64,000 nucleotides of DNA from Streptococcus sanguinis (GTDB lineage: Bacteria; Bacillota; Bacilli; Lactobacillales; Streptococcaceae): NCBI RefSeq assembly GCF_026781265.1, contig NZ_JAKUVC010000007.1:62001-126000 (forward strand). The letters are read 5' to 3'. Under the pieces are notes generated by a model. That model ran no database searches. It worked only from the letters and a program-made list of their open reading frames with translations, and was not told where the DNA came from. Position numbers and translations under genes: made by a program. Shown piece after piece: positions 28,637 to 37,087 of the stretch. How positions within the stretch are numbered: the stretch's first letter is position 1; each line of letters begins with the position of its first letter.

Positions 28637-29772
28637 TGCAAATCAATACAGATAATATTGCGCAGCAATGTCTCAACGCGATTAATGATAAAATTAATAA
28701 TTTAAAAAGATTAAACATCATCGTCATTGGCAAATCAGGTGTTGGCAAAAGCACACTAATTAATAGTTTGTTTAGAGGGAATTTTGCTGATACTGGACTA
28801 GGCCGACCAGTAACTCAGGAAATTCGCAAAATTGAAAAAACCGGATATCCTTTGGCTATTTACGATACACCTGGCTTTGAATTGTCATATACCCAACAGG
28901 AGAGTGTCAAAGATGAAGTCATTAAACTAATCAACAACGGTTACGCTTCTAATGATATCAATGAGGTCATTCACTGCATTTGGTATTGTATTAATGTCGG
29001 TTCAAACCGTACTTTCGATAGTTCGGAAGTGGAATGGCTCAGAGAGTTTTCCGAGAAGAATAAACAGTCTAAGGTCCCAATTATCGTTGTCCTTACTCAA
29101 TCTGTACCTAAGAAGAAAGCACTAGAAATGAAAGCTCATGTTGAGCAGGAAAACTTAGATGTTTGTAAAGTTGTGCCAATTTTAGCTCAGGATATGGATT
29201 TTGATGAGGAATATGTCGCTAAATCTTTTGGATTAGATACTTTGATTGATGTAATGTCTGAAGTCTTGCCAACTGAACTACAGGATACTCTCCAAAATAT
29301 CCAAAAAGTATCTCTAGAATCTAAAAAAAAACATGCTAGGGCAGTCATTGCAACTGCAGTAGCAGCAAGTTTTGGTGAAGGTTTCGCACCAGTTCCATTC
29401 GCCGATGCATTCATGCTTGTTCCAACCCAAATAAGCATGATTACTGGCATTACTGTAATTTTTGGGCTTGATATAAATAAAACTTTTCTAACCGCCTTTG
29501 TATCCTCAACTTTAGGATCTGGGGGAGCAACATTCCTTGGAAAAACAATTGTCTCTAATATACTCAAATTTATCCCAGGAGTAGGCACAGCAGTTGGCGG
29601 AACGATTTCTGGAACTACTGCTGGATTAATTACAACTGCTTTAGGTGAAGCTTACCTGTTTTTAATGGAACAAATATTTAAAGGAGAAATAAGCAAAGAA
29701 GCATTATCTACTCCTGCTGGACAAAAACAAATGACAAAACTTTTTAAAGAACAATTATCTAAAAAAAGATAA
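28636..29772 (+). CDS. Membrane-associated GTPase with DUF697-like C-terminus
   Basis: 378 residues. The N-terminal GTPase domain has Walker A GKSGVGKS (32-39), a switch I region with Thr (GLGRPVTQE) and the DTPG box (77-80). The usual specificity motif NKxD is replaced by LTQS (about 153-156). The C-terminal half (about 230-350) has hydrophobic helices and the DUF697-type signature FAPVPFADAFMLVPTQISMI, and probably inserts into or lies on the membrane. Related Era/dynamin-like GTPases act in membrane remodelling or ribosome work; no function can be fixed here. It is coupled to a small basic membrane protein and is AT-rich compared with core genes, pointing to acquisition. Confidence 0.8.
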   Translation: MQINTDNIAQQCLNAINDKINNLKRLNIIVIGKSGVGKSTLINSLFRGNFADTGLGRPVTQEIRKIEKTGYPLAIYDTPGFELSYTQQESVKDEVIKLINNGYASNDINEVIHCIWYCINVGSNRTFDSSEVEWLREFSEKNKQSKVPIIVVLTQSVPKKKALEMKAHVEQENLDVCKVVPILAQDMDFDEEYVAKSFGLDTLIDVMSEVLPTELQDTLQNIQKVSLESKKKHARAVIATAVAASFGEGFAPVPFADAFMLVPTQISMITGITVIFGLDINKTFLTAFVSSTLGSGGATFLGKTIVSNILKFIPGVGTAVGGTISGTTAGLITTALGEAYLFLMEQIFKGEISKEALSTPAGQKQMTKLFKEQLSKKR

Positions 29773-29806
29773 TACCCCAAGATTTTGAAATCTTGGGGTA
29801 TTTTTA
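29771..29806 (+). terminator. Strong terminator of the GTPase gene
   Basis: A 15-bp stem (AATACCCCAAGATTT and its complement) with a TGAA loop followed by TTTTT. Confidence 0.95.
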
Positions 29807-29827
29807 GCTTAAATTCCTTTTTACATC

Positions 29828-29862
29828 AAAAAAGATATCCAAGAGAAAACTCTTGAATGTCT
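29828..29862 (+). repeat. Right direct repeat flanking the GTPase module
   Basis: Matches 27493-27527 at 30 of 35 positions, same orientation. It lies only 25 bases from the rpsI remnant. Confidence 0.65.
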
Positions 29863-29887
29863 GTAGAGGTTGAAAGTATCGTATTGA

Positions 29888-29938
29888 TTAACGTTTTAAG
29901 AATTGTGATGCTTTACGAGCTTTCTTAAGACCTGGTTT
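29888..29938 (-). pseudogene. Remnant of the 3' end of rpsI (duplicate integration end)
   Basis: The minus strand encodes [16 protein letters not shown] followed by TAA. The intact rpsI gene at 34674 ends [16 protein letters not shown], so 15 of 16 residues and the stop agree, while the DNA is only about 80% identical. There is no start codon and no upstream S9 sequence. The orientation equals that of rpsI, so the two form a direct repeat bounding 29.9-34.7 kb. This is what integration of an element into the 3' end of rpsI leaves behind. Confidence 0.85.
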
Positions 29939-30089
29939 GGAAAGTATGGGTTTCAGTTGGACTAAAAACAGCGTAATATCAAGGATTTTCAAAACGATAT
30001 CTACTGATTAATTTCATAAAATTGGAATCAATATTTTTTAAATAGGGGAATTTCTTAACTCAAAACTTTCAATCCTATCCTCTTCCTTC

Positions 30090-31037
30090 TTATCCTAATA
30101 AAGTTTGTAATATTGGAATAACAACGATAAATAGAACCGTACTTAGAGTCACTACATTCGTAGAGAATTCCACATCTCCTTTTCCCTGATTAGCAAGGAT
30201 CGGGAGAACGGCTAGAGCTGGTGTCGCGGACTGAATCATAAAGGTCTTAAATTCTACTGTCGCCATATTTGGTGCAAGGAACTTCAATACAAGAAGCATG
30301 ATCAGAGGAGCTAGGATAAAGCGTCCAACCAAGGTGACAATTGTATCTTTATCAAAAGCAATAGTATTCAAGCCTGCCTTAGCAAGAACAATACCAATAT
30401 AAATCAGAGATAAGGGAGTGACGATATTCCCAACATAGGTTAAGGTGTTCGTTGCGAAATCTGGAATAGGAATTCGGAGAATCAAAAATAGTAGGGCGAC
30501 AAGAAAACCTACAAGTGGAGCTGGTAGCAATTTCTTCCAGTCAAATTTAGTTGTCTCCTTGCTTTGACCCGATTTACTGTCGCTCGTCATCAAATACACG
30601 CCCAATGTCCAGGTGGAAATCGTATTGGTGATATAGTAAATTAAGAAATAAGGAAGAGCCTGATCCCCAAAAAGAGCAACGTTTAAAGGTAAACCGATAA
30701 AAATAGTATTGGCATTAACAAAGGTATTAATCATGGTTCCTCGTCGTCCTGGACGGCTCTTGAAAAGCATAACTGCAATATAAGCTACCATATATCCTAA
30801 GATAAATGCCACAAAAGTATAAAGGAGGCCTCCAGAAAGACTGATTAGTTTATCTAGTGTTAGGTATTTCATCACCGACACAAAGATTGACGCTGGCAAG
30901 GCTACATTCATGATCAAACGAGACAGGTTGGGACCAAAGCTATCTCCAAACCATCCCCTAACCTGAAGAATATACCCCAAAACAATAATAGCGATAATTG
31001 GAATGATACTCGTAATCGAGGTTAAAAAGAGTGACAT
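30090..31037 (-). CDS. mleP: AEC family transporter, probable malate permease
   Basis: 315-residue membrane protein of the auxin efflux carrier family with about ten spans in two five-helix halves (for example about 4-25, 30-52, 60-82, 165-185, 255-275 and 290-312). ATG at 31037 follows AAAGGAT. It lies downstream of the malolactic enzyme gene on the same strand. AEC proteins next to that enzyme are malate/lactate carriers in lactic acid bacteria, so L-malate uptake is the likely role. The codon use and AT content fit the surrounding island. Confidence 0.85.
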   Translation of the reverse strand: MSLFLTSITSIIPIIAIIVLGYILQVRGWFGDSFGPNLSRLIMNVALPASIFVSVMKYLTLDKLISLSGGLLYTFVAFILGYMVAYIAVMLFKSRPGRRGTMINTFVNANTIFIGLPLNVALFGDQALPYFLIYYITNTISTWTLGVYLMTSDSKSGQSKETTKFDWKKLLPAPLVGFLVALLFLILRIPIPDFATNTLTYVGNIVTPLSLIYIGIVLAKAGLNTIAFDKDTIVTLVGRFILAPLIMLLVLKFLAPNMATVEFKTFMIQSATPALAVLPILANQGKGDVEFSTNVVTLSTVLFIVVIPILQTLLG

Positions 31038-31113
31038 AGGTATCCTTTCTAAATTTCTTAAGTCCACAGCCTATATAAATCTGTCGGTATAGAAGGATAG
31101 CAGCAGAAATGAA

Positions 31114-32739
31114 TTATTTATACTCGGGATACCACTTCAAATCACGAACTGCTTTGGCCATATCTGTTTCCTTAGCGCGTGCAAGACCTTGCTCTTGCGC
31201 TTTTTTAGCGACTGCTTCCGCTACTTTAATAGAAACATCTGCTACATACTTGAATGGCGGCAAAACTGGAGCTCCTGGTTGGCCTGGATTGACAATACCA
31301 CTCAATGAATGAGCCGCTGCTCCAATCATTTCATCAGTTAAAAGACTTGCTTCAGAAGCCAGCATACCTAGACCAAGACCTGGGTAAATCAAGGCATTAT
31401 TGGCTTGACCAATCACATAGTCTACACCTTTATAAGAAACCGTATCAGCAGGAATTCCCGTTGCAACAAAAGCTTTACCATCTGACCATTCGATCAAATC
31501 TTTGGCACTTGCTTCTGCCAATTTGGTTGGATTTGACAAGGGGAAGATCATTGGACGTTCTGTATTTTCACACATAGCTTCTACTACTTCTTTAGTGAAG
31601 GTATTAGGTTGAGTTGACGTTCCTACAAGAATGGTTGGCTTCACAGTCTTCACTACTTCAAGCAGGTCAGTCAACTTGTCTGCGTCAGTAAAGTCAGCAC
31701 GTTTCTTAGCAAACGGTTTTTGCTCAGGAGTTAGGTCATCCATGTCATCAAAGAGAAGACCTTGCTTATCAACCATAAAGAATCGCTTATAGGCTTCTTC
31801 TTCAGAAAGACCTTCACTAACCATTTCACGAAGAACACGAGAAGCAATCCCTGCACCAGCTGTTCCCCCACCATAGCAGAGATAAACTTGATCTGTTAAT
31901 TTTTCGCCACTAATATCTAGTGAACCAAAGATGCCACCTAAGGTAACGATTCCTGTACCTTGAATATCATCATTAAAAGTTGGAATTTGTTTTCGGTATT
32001 TCTCAAGAATATTGGCAGCATTCAAGCGACCGAAGTCTTCCCAGTGAAGGTAGAGTTTAGGAAAGAGACGTTCTGCTGTTTGAACAAATTGGTCAACGAA
32101 GTCGTAGTAACGATCTCCGCGAACCCGTTCGTGACGATTCCCTAAGTAATTAGGACTATTCCGAAGTTCTTCACGGTTAGTCCCTGCATCAATAACTAAA
32201 GGAAGGACCATAGAAGGATCGATTCCAGCAGCACCCGTGTAGACCATCAATTTCCCGACAGAAATATCGACACCATTTGTTCCCCAGTCTCCAATTCCAA
32301 GGATTCCTTCTGCATCTGTTACAACAATGAGACGAATCTCGCGATTCCCAGCAGCATTTTTCAAAGTGGCTTCAATATTTTCAGGATGATTAATATCAAG
32401 ATACCCCGCATATTGCGGATCTACAAAGAGGTCACTGTAGCCTTCAATGGTATCTGCAATGGTTGGGTCATATACAATTGGATTGAATTCTTCCAAATGT
32501 TGAGAAAATAGATAATAGAAAAGAGTACGGTTGGTATTAAAAATTTCCATTAGGAAAAGACGTTTTTCCAAATCATTTACTTTTGTTTGCATTTGCTCAT
32601 AAGTTTGTGTCGCTTGTTCTTCAATGGTTTGAACATAAGGTGGCAATAAACCAATAAGACCTAGTTCCTTCCGTTCCTCTAAGGTAAAGGCAGTCCCTTT
32701 ATTAAGGAAAGGGTTGTTTAAAATATCATGTGCAGTCAT
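31114..32739 (-). CDS. mleS: Malolactic enzyme
   Basis: Decarboxylates L-malate directly to L-lactate and CO2, using NAD and Mn as cofactors, which consumes a proton and supports acid tolerance. The 541 residues match the malic enzyme family throughout: [23 protein letters not shown] at the N-terminus, [24 protein letters not shown], the NAD-binding loop [10 protein letters not shown] (about 290), FPLSNPT and [14 protein letters not shown]. The overall sequence type is that of MleS/MleA rather than of NAD-malic enzyme MaeE; this distinction is by recalled similarity. The ribosome binding site AAAGGAGG is ideal. It is the first gene of the mleS-mleP transcript. Confidence 0.93.
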   Translation of the reverse strand: MTAHDILNNPFLNKGTAFTLEERKELGLIGLLPPYVQTIEEQATQTYEQMQTKVNDLEKRLFLMEIFNTNRTLFYYLFSQHLEEFNPIVYDPTIADTIEGYSDLFVDPQYAGYLDINHPENIEATLKNAAGNREIRLIVVTDAEGILGIGDWGTNGVDISVGKLMVYTGAAGIDPSMVLPLVIDAGTNREELRNSPNYLGNRHERVRGDRYYDFVDQFVQTAERLFPKLYLHWEDFGRLNAANILEKYRKQIPTFNDDIQGTGIVTLGGIFGSLDISGEKLTDQVYLCYGGGTAGAGIASRVLREMVSEGLSEEEAYKRFFMVDKQGLLFDDMDDLTPEQKPFAKKRADFTDADKLTDLLEVVKTVKPTILVGTSTQPNTFTKEVVEAMCENTERPMIFPLSNPTKLAEASAKDLIEWSDGKAFVATGIPADTVSYKGVDYVIGQANNALIYPGLGLGMLASEASLLTDEMIGAAAHSLSGIVNPGQPGAPVLPPFKYVADVSIKVAEAVAKKAQEQGLARAKETDMAKAVRDLKWYPEYK

Positions 32740-33109
32740 AGTGCAACCTCCTTTTTGATAATATTATACCATTTAATATGTATTTTTAGGCGAACTTTGT
32801 TATTTAAAAAATACAATCGTTAGTGTATATGTTATAATAAGTCTAGAAGTAAAGCGTTATTGAAAACTCTTTATTCTGTAGATTATTACTCAAAGCACCA
32901 TTTTGTGATTCTTTAACCTCTTTATGTTATAAATTTCTATACTCATAAGATTTTCGGTAATCGCTCTTTACCATCGGACAAATAAAGCCATACTAAAATA
33001 TAAATTTATAAGGCAAATTACAATAGATAAATATCATTTAAGTTTTTTATACAATACTTCGTATCTTTTAAGGTGTTTTTTTGTCATACAAAACTTGTAT
33101 TCTATTTAT
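32740..33109. promoter_or_regulatory. Divergent control region of the mle locus
   Basis: On the minus strand a -10 TATAAT lies about 30 bases upstream of mleS. On the plus strand an extended -10 box (TGTTATAAT, TATAAT at 32833-32838) has no reading frame close behind and would give a leader of about 270 bases for the XRE gene, or a small RNA. The interval is very AT-rich. A LysR box could not be placed with certainty. Confidence 0.5.
33086..33100. promoter_or_regulatory. Inverted repeat, candidate XRE operator
   Basis: ATACAA (33086-33091)-AAC-TTGTAT (33095-33100), a perfect dyad 10 bases upstream of the XRE start; a likely autoregulatory site. Confidence 0.5.
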
Positions 33110-33460
33110 ATGACAACTAAAAACTATTTACAACAATATATTTCCAAAAAAGTGAAATATTTTCGAACACAAAACAAAATGAGCCAGGAAGAACTTTCGG
33201 AACAAGCGGGGCTTGGGCTTAAGTATATCAACCAACTCGAAAACCAAAATGTGAATCTGACCATTCACAGTCTTGAAAAAGTGATTGACGCCCTAGAGAT
33301 GACCCCAGAGGAATTTTTCAATTTTGATAGCCTTGAATCAACCTCTGATAAGACTGACAATCTTTCACTCAAAAGAATCAACATGAAGATTAAACAGCTC
33401 CCTATTGATAAACGAGAAAAGATCTTGGTCATTTTTGAAAGTATCTTAGATAATCTTTGA
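33110..33460 (+). CDS. XRE family transcriptional regulator
   Basis: 116 residues. An N-terminal Cro/CI-type helix-turn-helix (about 8-65: VKYFRTQNKMSQEELSEQAGLGLKYINQLENQNVNLTIHSLEKVIDAL) is followed by a short helical C-terminus (about 85-116). ATG at 33110 is used; no strong ribosome binding site precedes it, so translation may be weak or the transcript leaderless. It lies between the malolactic genes and the LysR-type gene inside the rpsI-bounded island. It may control the locus or be a leftover from a mobile element, whose regulators often look like this. Confidence 0.85.
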   Translation: MTTKNYLQQYISKKVKYFRTQNKMSQEELSEQAGLGLKYINQLENQNVNLTIHSLEKVIDALEMTPEEFFNFDSLESTSDKTDNLSLKRINMKIKQLPIDKREKILVIFESILDNL

Positions 33461-33587
33461 TATCCCTGACTCACTTACATTTTAACTGGTGAATACTCGT
33501 ATAGTCAAATTGTAGGATACGGATAAAAATTATTTATCTGGTGATTTCCACTTATTTTCCTTCTCCAACTATTGAAAGTGAGCTCAT

Positions 33588-34466
33588 ATGAATTTAAAAG
33601 ATCTGCAATATTTTTATGACCTCTGCCAGCTTCAATCCTATACGGAAGTGGCAAAACAACACAATGTCAGCCAACCATCTATTTCTTATGCAATCAAGCG
33701 CTTAGAGGACTCCTTTAATTGCAAATTGATTCACCATGATCCCTCACATCGCTCCTTTAAATTAACTAATCAAGGACAAATCCTTCTGAAGCATACAGAA
33801 CTGATTTTACCTGAGGTCATTTCTACTCGCAAAGAAATTAATCGCTCTTTGGCGCATTGCTCTACTGTAGGATTCCCTCCTATTATCATTCAGTATCTTT
33901 TCTCTGTCTTACATAAAGAAACTGAATTTGATTTTTTAAAAAAGGTACGTCCTATTCGTGGTGGATCCGTAGAATTATTAAACCTTCTCCTTAAGGGAGA
34001 ACTAGACGCGAGCTTACTCGGATTGATTGAACCACTCAATCATCCTTCAATAGAGACGCATGAACTCTTTCATAAAGAACTTTCTGTCGTTTTATCTAAG
34101 AACCATCCTCTTGCTACTGCCCCTTCCCTAACTTTTGAAGAATTAGTAGATCAATCCTTTATACTCTTAGACGAACACTTTGTTCACCTGAAAGCTTTTG
34201 AACTACTTAATCAGAAGTATCAAAACAAGGCAGAAATATTCTTTAAGAGTGACGACATTATCATTATTAAAGAACTTTTAACGAAAGGGATTGGCGTAAG
34301 TTTACTGGCTGATATCGCACTTTCTGATGAAGATGATGATTTAATAAAAATCCCTCTAATACCGGAGGACCAGATAACATTTACAGTTTATTACGCTTAT
34401 CTCAAATCAGCTACACCGTCATCAGAAGTAGAGGACTTATTTAATCTCATTAAATCATATGAATAG
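33588..34466 (+). CDS. mleR: LysR family regulator of the malolactic locus
   Basis: 292 residues. A LysR winged helix-turn-helix (MNLKDLQYFYDLCQLQSYTEVAKQHNVSQPSISYAIKRLEDSF) is followed by a periplasmic-binding-protein-like effector domain (about 90-290). The N-terminus closely follows the MleR type of lactic acid bacteria, which activates malolactic genes in response to malate. The genetic position, divergent from mleS with the XRE gene between, supports this. It is the last island gene before the rpsI junction. Confidence 0.85.
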   Translation: MNLKDLQYFYDLCQLQSYTEVAKQHNVSQPSISYAIKRLEDSFNCKLIHHDPSHRSFKLTNQGQILLKHTELILPEVISTRKEINRSLAHCSTVGFPPIIIQYLFSVLHKETEFDFLKKVRPIRGGSVELLNLLLKGELDASLLGLIEPLNHPSIETHELFHKELSVVLSKNHPLATAPSLTFEELVDQSFILLDEHFVHLKAFELLNQKYQNKAEIFFKSDDIIIIKELLTKGIGVSLLADIALSDEDDDLIKIPLIPEDQITFTVYYAYLKSATPSSEVEDLFNLIKSYE

Positions 34467-34508
34467 AAAAAACTCTAACTATCAACTACCTGATAGCTAG
34501 AGTTTTTT
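34467..34508 (+). terminator. Terminator of mleR
   Basis: AAAACTCTA-CTATCA and TGATAG-TAGAGTTTT form a long stem followed by T residues. Confidence 0.85.
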
Positions 34509-34621
34509 ACATTATAGGTATTAGACTAAAGTACGAAGAAATAGGATATTATCAACGAATCTTTTCATTTACCTGATACCATTCAACGAGATTCCCAATT
34601 ATAAATCTACAAGGTGTCGAT

Positions 34622-34650
34622 AAAAAAGAACACCCCGAAAGGTGCTCTTT
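34622..34650 (-). terminator. Terminator of rplM-rpsI
   Basis: Minus strand: AAAGAGCACC-TTTC-GGGGTGTTCTTTTTT, immediately past the rpsI stop. Confidence 0.88.
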
Positions 34651-34673
34651 GTATGTATTGTAATTCTCTCGAA

Positions 34674-35066
34674 TTAACGTTTACTAAATTGTGACGCTTT
34701 ACGGGCCTTTTTCAAGCCTGGTTTCTTACGTTCTACCATGCGGGCATCACGAGTAAGAAGTCCTGCGCGTTTCAATGAATCGCGGAAGTCTGGATCTACT
34801 TGAAGAAGGGCACGAGCGATACCGTGACGGATAGCTCCTGATTGACCAGCATAGCCACCACCATCAACGTTTACGAAAACGTCGTATTGACCAACAGTTG
34901 AAGTAACTGCGAATGGTTGGTTGATAACCAAGCGAAGGTCAGCGTGTGGGATGTACTCTTCAACATCTTTTTTGTTTACAGTGATTTTACCAGTTCCTGG
35001 AACAAGGCGAACGCGTGCAACAGCGTTTTTACGACGTCCAGTACCTGCATATTGTGCTTGTGACAT
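34674..35066 (-). CDS. rpsI: 30S ribosomal protein S9
   Basis: 130-residue ribosomal protein whose C-terminal tail reaches the P site tRNA. The N-terminal [14 protein letters not shown], the [19 protein letters not shown] block and the basic end [17 protein letters not shown] are all present. It is co-transcribed with rplM, 19 bases upstream. Its last 17 codons are the intact partner of the remnant at 29888-29938, so this 3' end has probably been the target of element integration and may itself have been supplied by the element. Confidence 0.98.
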   Translation of the reverse strand: MSQAQYAGTGRRKNAVARVRLVPGTGKITVNKKDVEEYIPHADLRLVINQPFAVTSTVGQYDVFVNVDGGGYAGQSGAIRHGIARALLQVDPDFRDSLKRAGLLTRDARMVERKKPGLKKARKASQFSKR

Positions 35067-35085
35067 AGCTTATTTGTTCCTTTCC

Positions 35086-35532
35086 TTAGATAAGTCCTGA
35101 AATATCAAGAACTTCTGGTTGTTGTGCAGCGTGAGTGTGCTCAGCGCCTACAAATACTTTCAGCTTCATACCTTGAGCGCGACCAAGAGTATTGTGCGGA
35201 AGCATACCTTTAACTGATTTTTCGATCAAACGAACAGCGTTCTTAGAGCGAAGCTCACCTGCTGAGATTTGTTTCAATCCACCTGGGTACATAGAGTGAG
35301 TGTAGTAGATCTTATCAGTCGCTTTTTTACCAGTCAATTTTACTTTTTCAGCGTTGATAACGATTACGAAGTCACCTGTATCAGTGTGCGGTGTAAAGGT
35401 TGGTTTGTTTTTTCCGCGAAGTACGCTTGCTACAACAGCAGAAAGGCGTCCAAGAGGGACATCAGTAGCGTCCACTACATACCATTTGCGTTCAACTTCA
35501 CCTGGCTTAGCCATGTATGTTGTTTTGTTCAT
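35086..35532 (-). CDS. rplM: 50S ribosomal protein L13
   Basis: 148 residues with the L13 signature ([38 protein letters not shown] and [11 protein letters not shown]). It is one of the early assembly proteins of the large subunit. It is the first gene of the rplM-rpsI operon. The upstream leader of about 100 bases is able to fold and matches the position where Bacillota carry the L13 leader. Confidence 0.98.
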   Translation of the reverse strand: MNKTTYMAKPGEVERKWYVVDATDVPLGRLSAVVASVLRGKNKPTFTPHTDTGDFVIVINAEKVKLTGKKATDKIYYTHSMYPGGLKQISAGELRSKNAVRLIEKSVKGMLPHNTLGRAQGMKLKVFVGAEHTHAAQQPEVLDISGLI

Positions 35533-35544
35533 GATTTCTCCTAT

Positions 35545-35640
35545 GAATATCGTTTTTGTTTACAGGGCGGATGTTCCGGTCCGCGAGTTATTTGAAAGGT
35601 TCCGGGGCCTTACAAATGGGGTAAACAATACCGCCTACTA
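35545..35640 (-). promoter_or_regulatory. Candidate L13 leader RNA
   Basis: The transcribed leader between promoter and rplM contains a GC-rich hairpin (GCGGA ... TCCGC) and pyrimidine/purine-rich flanks, in the place of the autoregulatory L13 leader of Bacillota. Identity was not checked against the family model. Confidence 0.5.
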
Positions 35641-35668
35641 TCATATCAAAAATAGTAGGCAAAAGCAA
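35640..35668 (-). promoter_or_regulatory. Promoter of rplM-rpsI
   Basis: Minus strand: -35 TTGCTT (35663-35668), 17-base spacer, -10 TATGAT (35640-35645). Confidence 0.7.
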
Positions 35669-35712
35669 TAGATTTGAAGCAATTATTTATGAAATAGCGA
35701 TTTCATGTTTTC

Positions 35713-36576
35713 TTAGTCTTGAATGTCTTGGGCAATACTAAAGAGTCCCAAAGTTCCAGGACCAGTATGAGTAGAAATGACAGGTCCCAGAGGCATGAGG
35801 AGAACTTCCTCTACTTGGTCACTTTCCAGCAGCTGGGCTTTTAAACTCTCAGCAACCTCTTTGGCACCTGCATAGGCGATGACCACCCGCGGATCAGCCA
35901 CTCCCTCCAGAGTCATGCGGACCACTTCGGCCTGTGCCTTCTTCTTGCCGCGAACCTTGGCGACCGAGTCCAGAGTTCCATCTCCCTTGACAGCGATAAT
36001 CGGCTTGATATTGACCAAGCTCCCCATAAGCGCAGCAGTTTTGGAAATCCGACCGCCCCGCATGAGGTGATTGAGGTCATCAACCAGAAAATATGTCTTG
36101 ACCTTAGGCACCAAGCTCTCAATCAAGTCTGCTGTCTGCTCCAAGGTTTGGCCTGCCGCTCTAGCTTCTGCTGCTTTCATGACTAAAAGTCCCTCTCCCA
36201 TAGAAGCAGCCTTGGTATCAATGATGCGAATCAGTGCATCTGGAAAATCTTCCATGACTATCTCCCGTGCCATGACTGCGCTCTGATAAGTACCTGATAG
36301 AGCCGAAGCAAAGGCTACATAGAGAACTGGTACCCCTTCCTTAGCATAGCCGCGAAAGACATCTTCAAACTGGCCGACATTGATTTGACTAGTAGTTGGC
36401 TTACTGCCGGACTCCATCTTATCCAGAAGTTCTTGGCTGGTCAGCTTGTCCGCACCAACTGTCTCATAGGTTTGACCATCCAGCTGAATGGTCAGGCCTA
36501 GGACCTGCACATCATTTTCCTGGGTCCAGTTTTCTGGCAGGTCTGCTGTTGAATCGGTTAAAATTTTAAAGGTCAT
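35713..36576 (-). CDS. DegV family fatty-acid-binding protein
   Basis: 287 residues. The family start KILTDSTADLP, the TSQINVGQFEDVF loop, ASALSGTYQSA and HTGPGTLG are visible; these residues line the fatty-acid-binding pocket between two alpha/beta domains. DegV-like FakB proteins present fatty acids to the kinase FakA for phosphorylation; whether this copy does so cannot be told from sequence. It overlaps the yacP gene by 11 bases and is third in the rlmB-yacP-degV operon. Confidence 0.92.
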   Translation of the reverse strand: MTFKILTDSTADLPENWTQENDVQVLGLTIQLDGQTYETVGADKLTSQELLDKMESGSKPTTSQINVGQFEDVFRGYAKEGVPVLYVAFASALSGTYQSAVMAREIVMEDFPDALIRIIDTKAASMGEGLLVMKAAEARAAGQTLEQTADLIESLVPKVKTYFLVDDLNHLMRGGRISKTAALMGSLVNIKPIIAVKGDGTLDSVAKVRGKKKAQAEVVRMTLEGVADPRVVIAYAGAKEVAESLKAQLLESDQVEEVLLMPLGPVISTHTGPGTLGLFSIAQDIQD

Positions 36577-37087
36577 CTTTTTTCTCCATCATTTTTTGTA
36601 AATCGCGCAAAGATTGGCTGTCCATCGGTCGCAAGGGTGGTCTTTGCAGGTTGATTTGTCCGCTCAGCTTATTGAGGTCTGATTTGGTAACAGCCACTCT
36701 CTTCTCTAGCTCTCTAGCGGGAACTCTTAAAGCCCCTTGGGCAAAGACAGTCCACTGCTCATTGAGATCGCTGGTCGCAACCGACACCTGATTTTTTGGT
36801 GTATTAAGTTCAGCTGCCAAGCGCTCAATATAGTCATCCGCCGTTTCCTCCTCCTCGGTGAAAACGACCGTTACATTAAACTCCTCATAAGTTTGCCGAA
36901 CTCCCGGCATATACTGGGCATCAAAGACGCAGATAACTTCCAGTCCTTCAAAGCTGGCATAATTGCTAAGTTTCTGGAGCAGAATCGTTCGCGCTGCATC
37001 TAGCTCTCCACGGTGAAAGAAAGGACGGGTCTCCCGCCAAAAGGCCGTCATATTGTAGCCGTCTACCAATAAGATTTTTCTTTTCAT
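36566..37087 (-). CDS. yacP: NYN domain ribonuclease-like protein YacP
   Basis: 173-residue protein of the YacP/Rae1 family. The PIN-like NYN fold is clear: KILLVDGYNMTAFW (acidic residue 1), VICVFDAQYMPG (residue 2) and EEEETADDYIERL (residue 3). Rae1 of Bacillus subtilis cleaves mRNA on the ribosome. The gene lies downstream of rlmB with a 4-base overlap, the order conserved in Bacillota, so translation-linked RNA decay is the probable job. Confidence 0.88.
   Translation of the reverse strand: MKRKILLVDGYNMTAFWRETRPFFHRGELDAARTILLQKLSNYASFEGLEVICVFDAQYMPGVRQTYEEFNVTVVFTEEEETADDYIERLAAELNTPKNQVSVATSDLNEQWTVFAQGALRVPARELEKRVAVTKSDLNKLSGQINLQRPPLRPMDSQSLRDLQKMMEKKDDL

Larger units (their letters stand above)
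29807..30089. other. Gene-free junction region
   Basis: It contains the right 35-bp direct repeat and the rpsI 3'-end remnant; beyond 29940 no similarity to window genes was seen. Confidence 0.6.

Noticed and set aside
27493-29862. Interpretation of the 35-bp repeats as insertion sequence ends
   Set aside because: They are direct rather than inverted, and no transposase gene lies between them. They are reported as direct repeats only.
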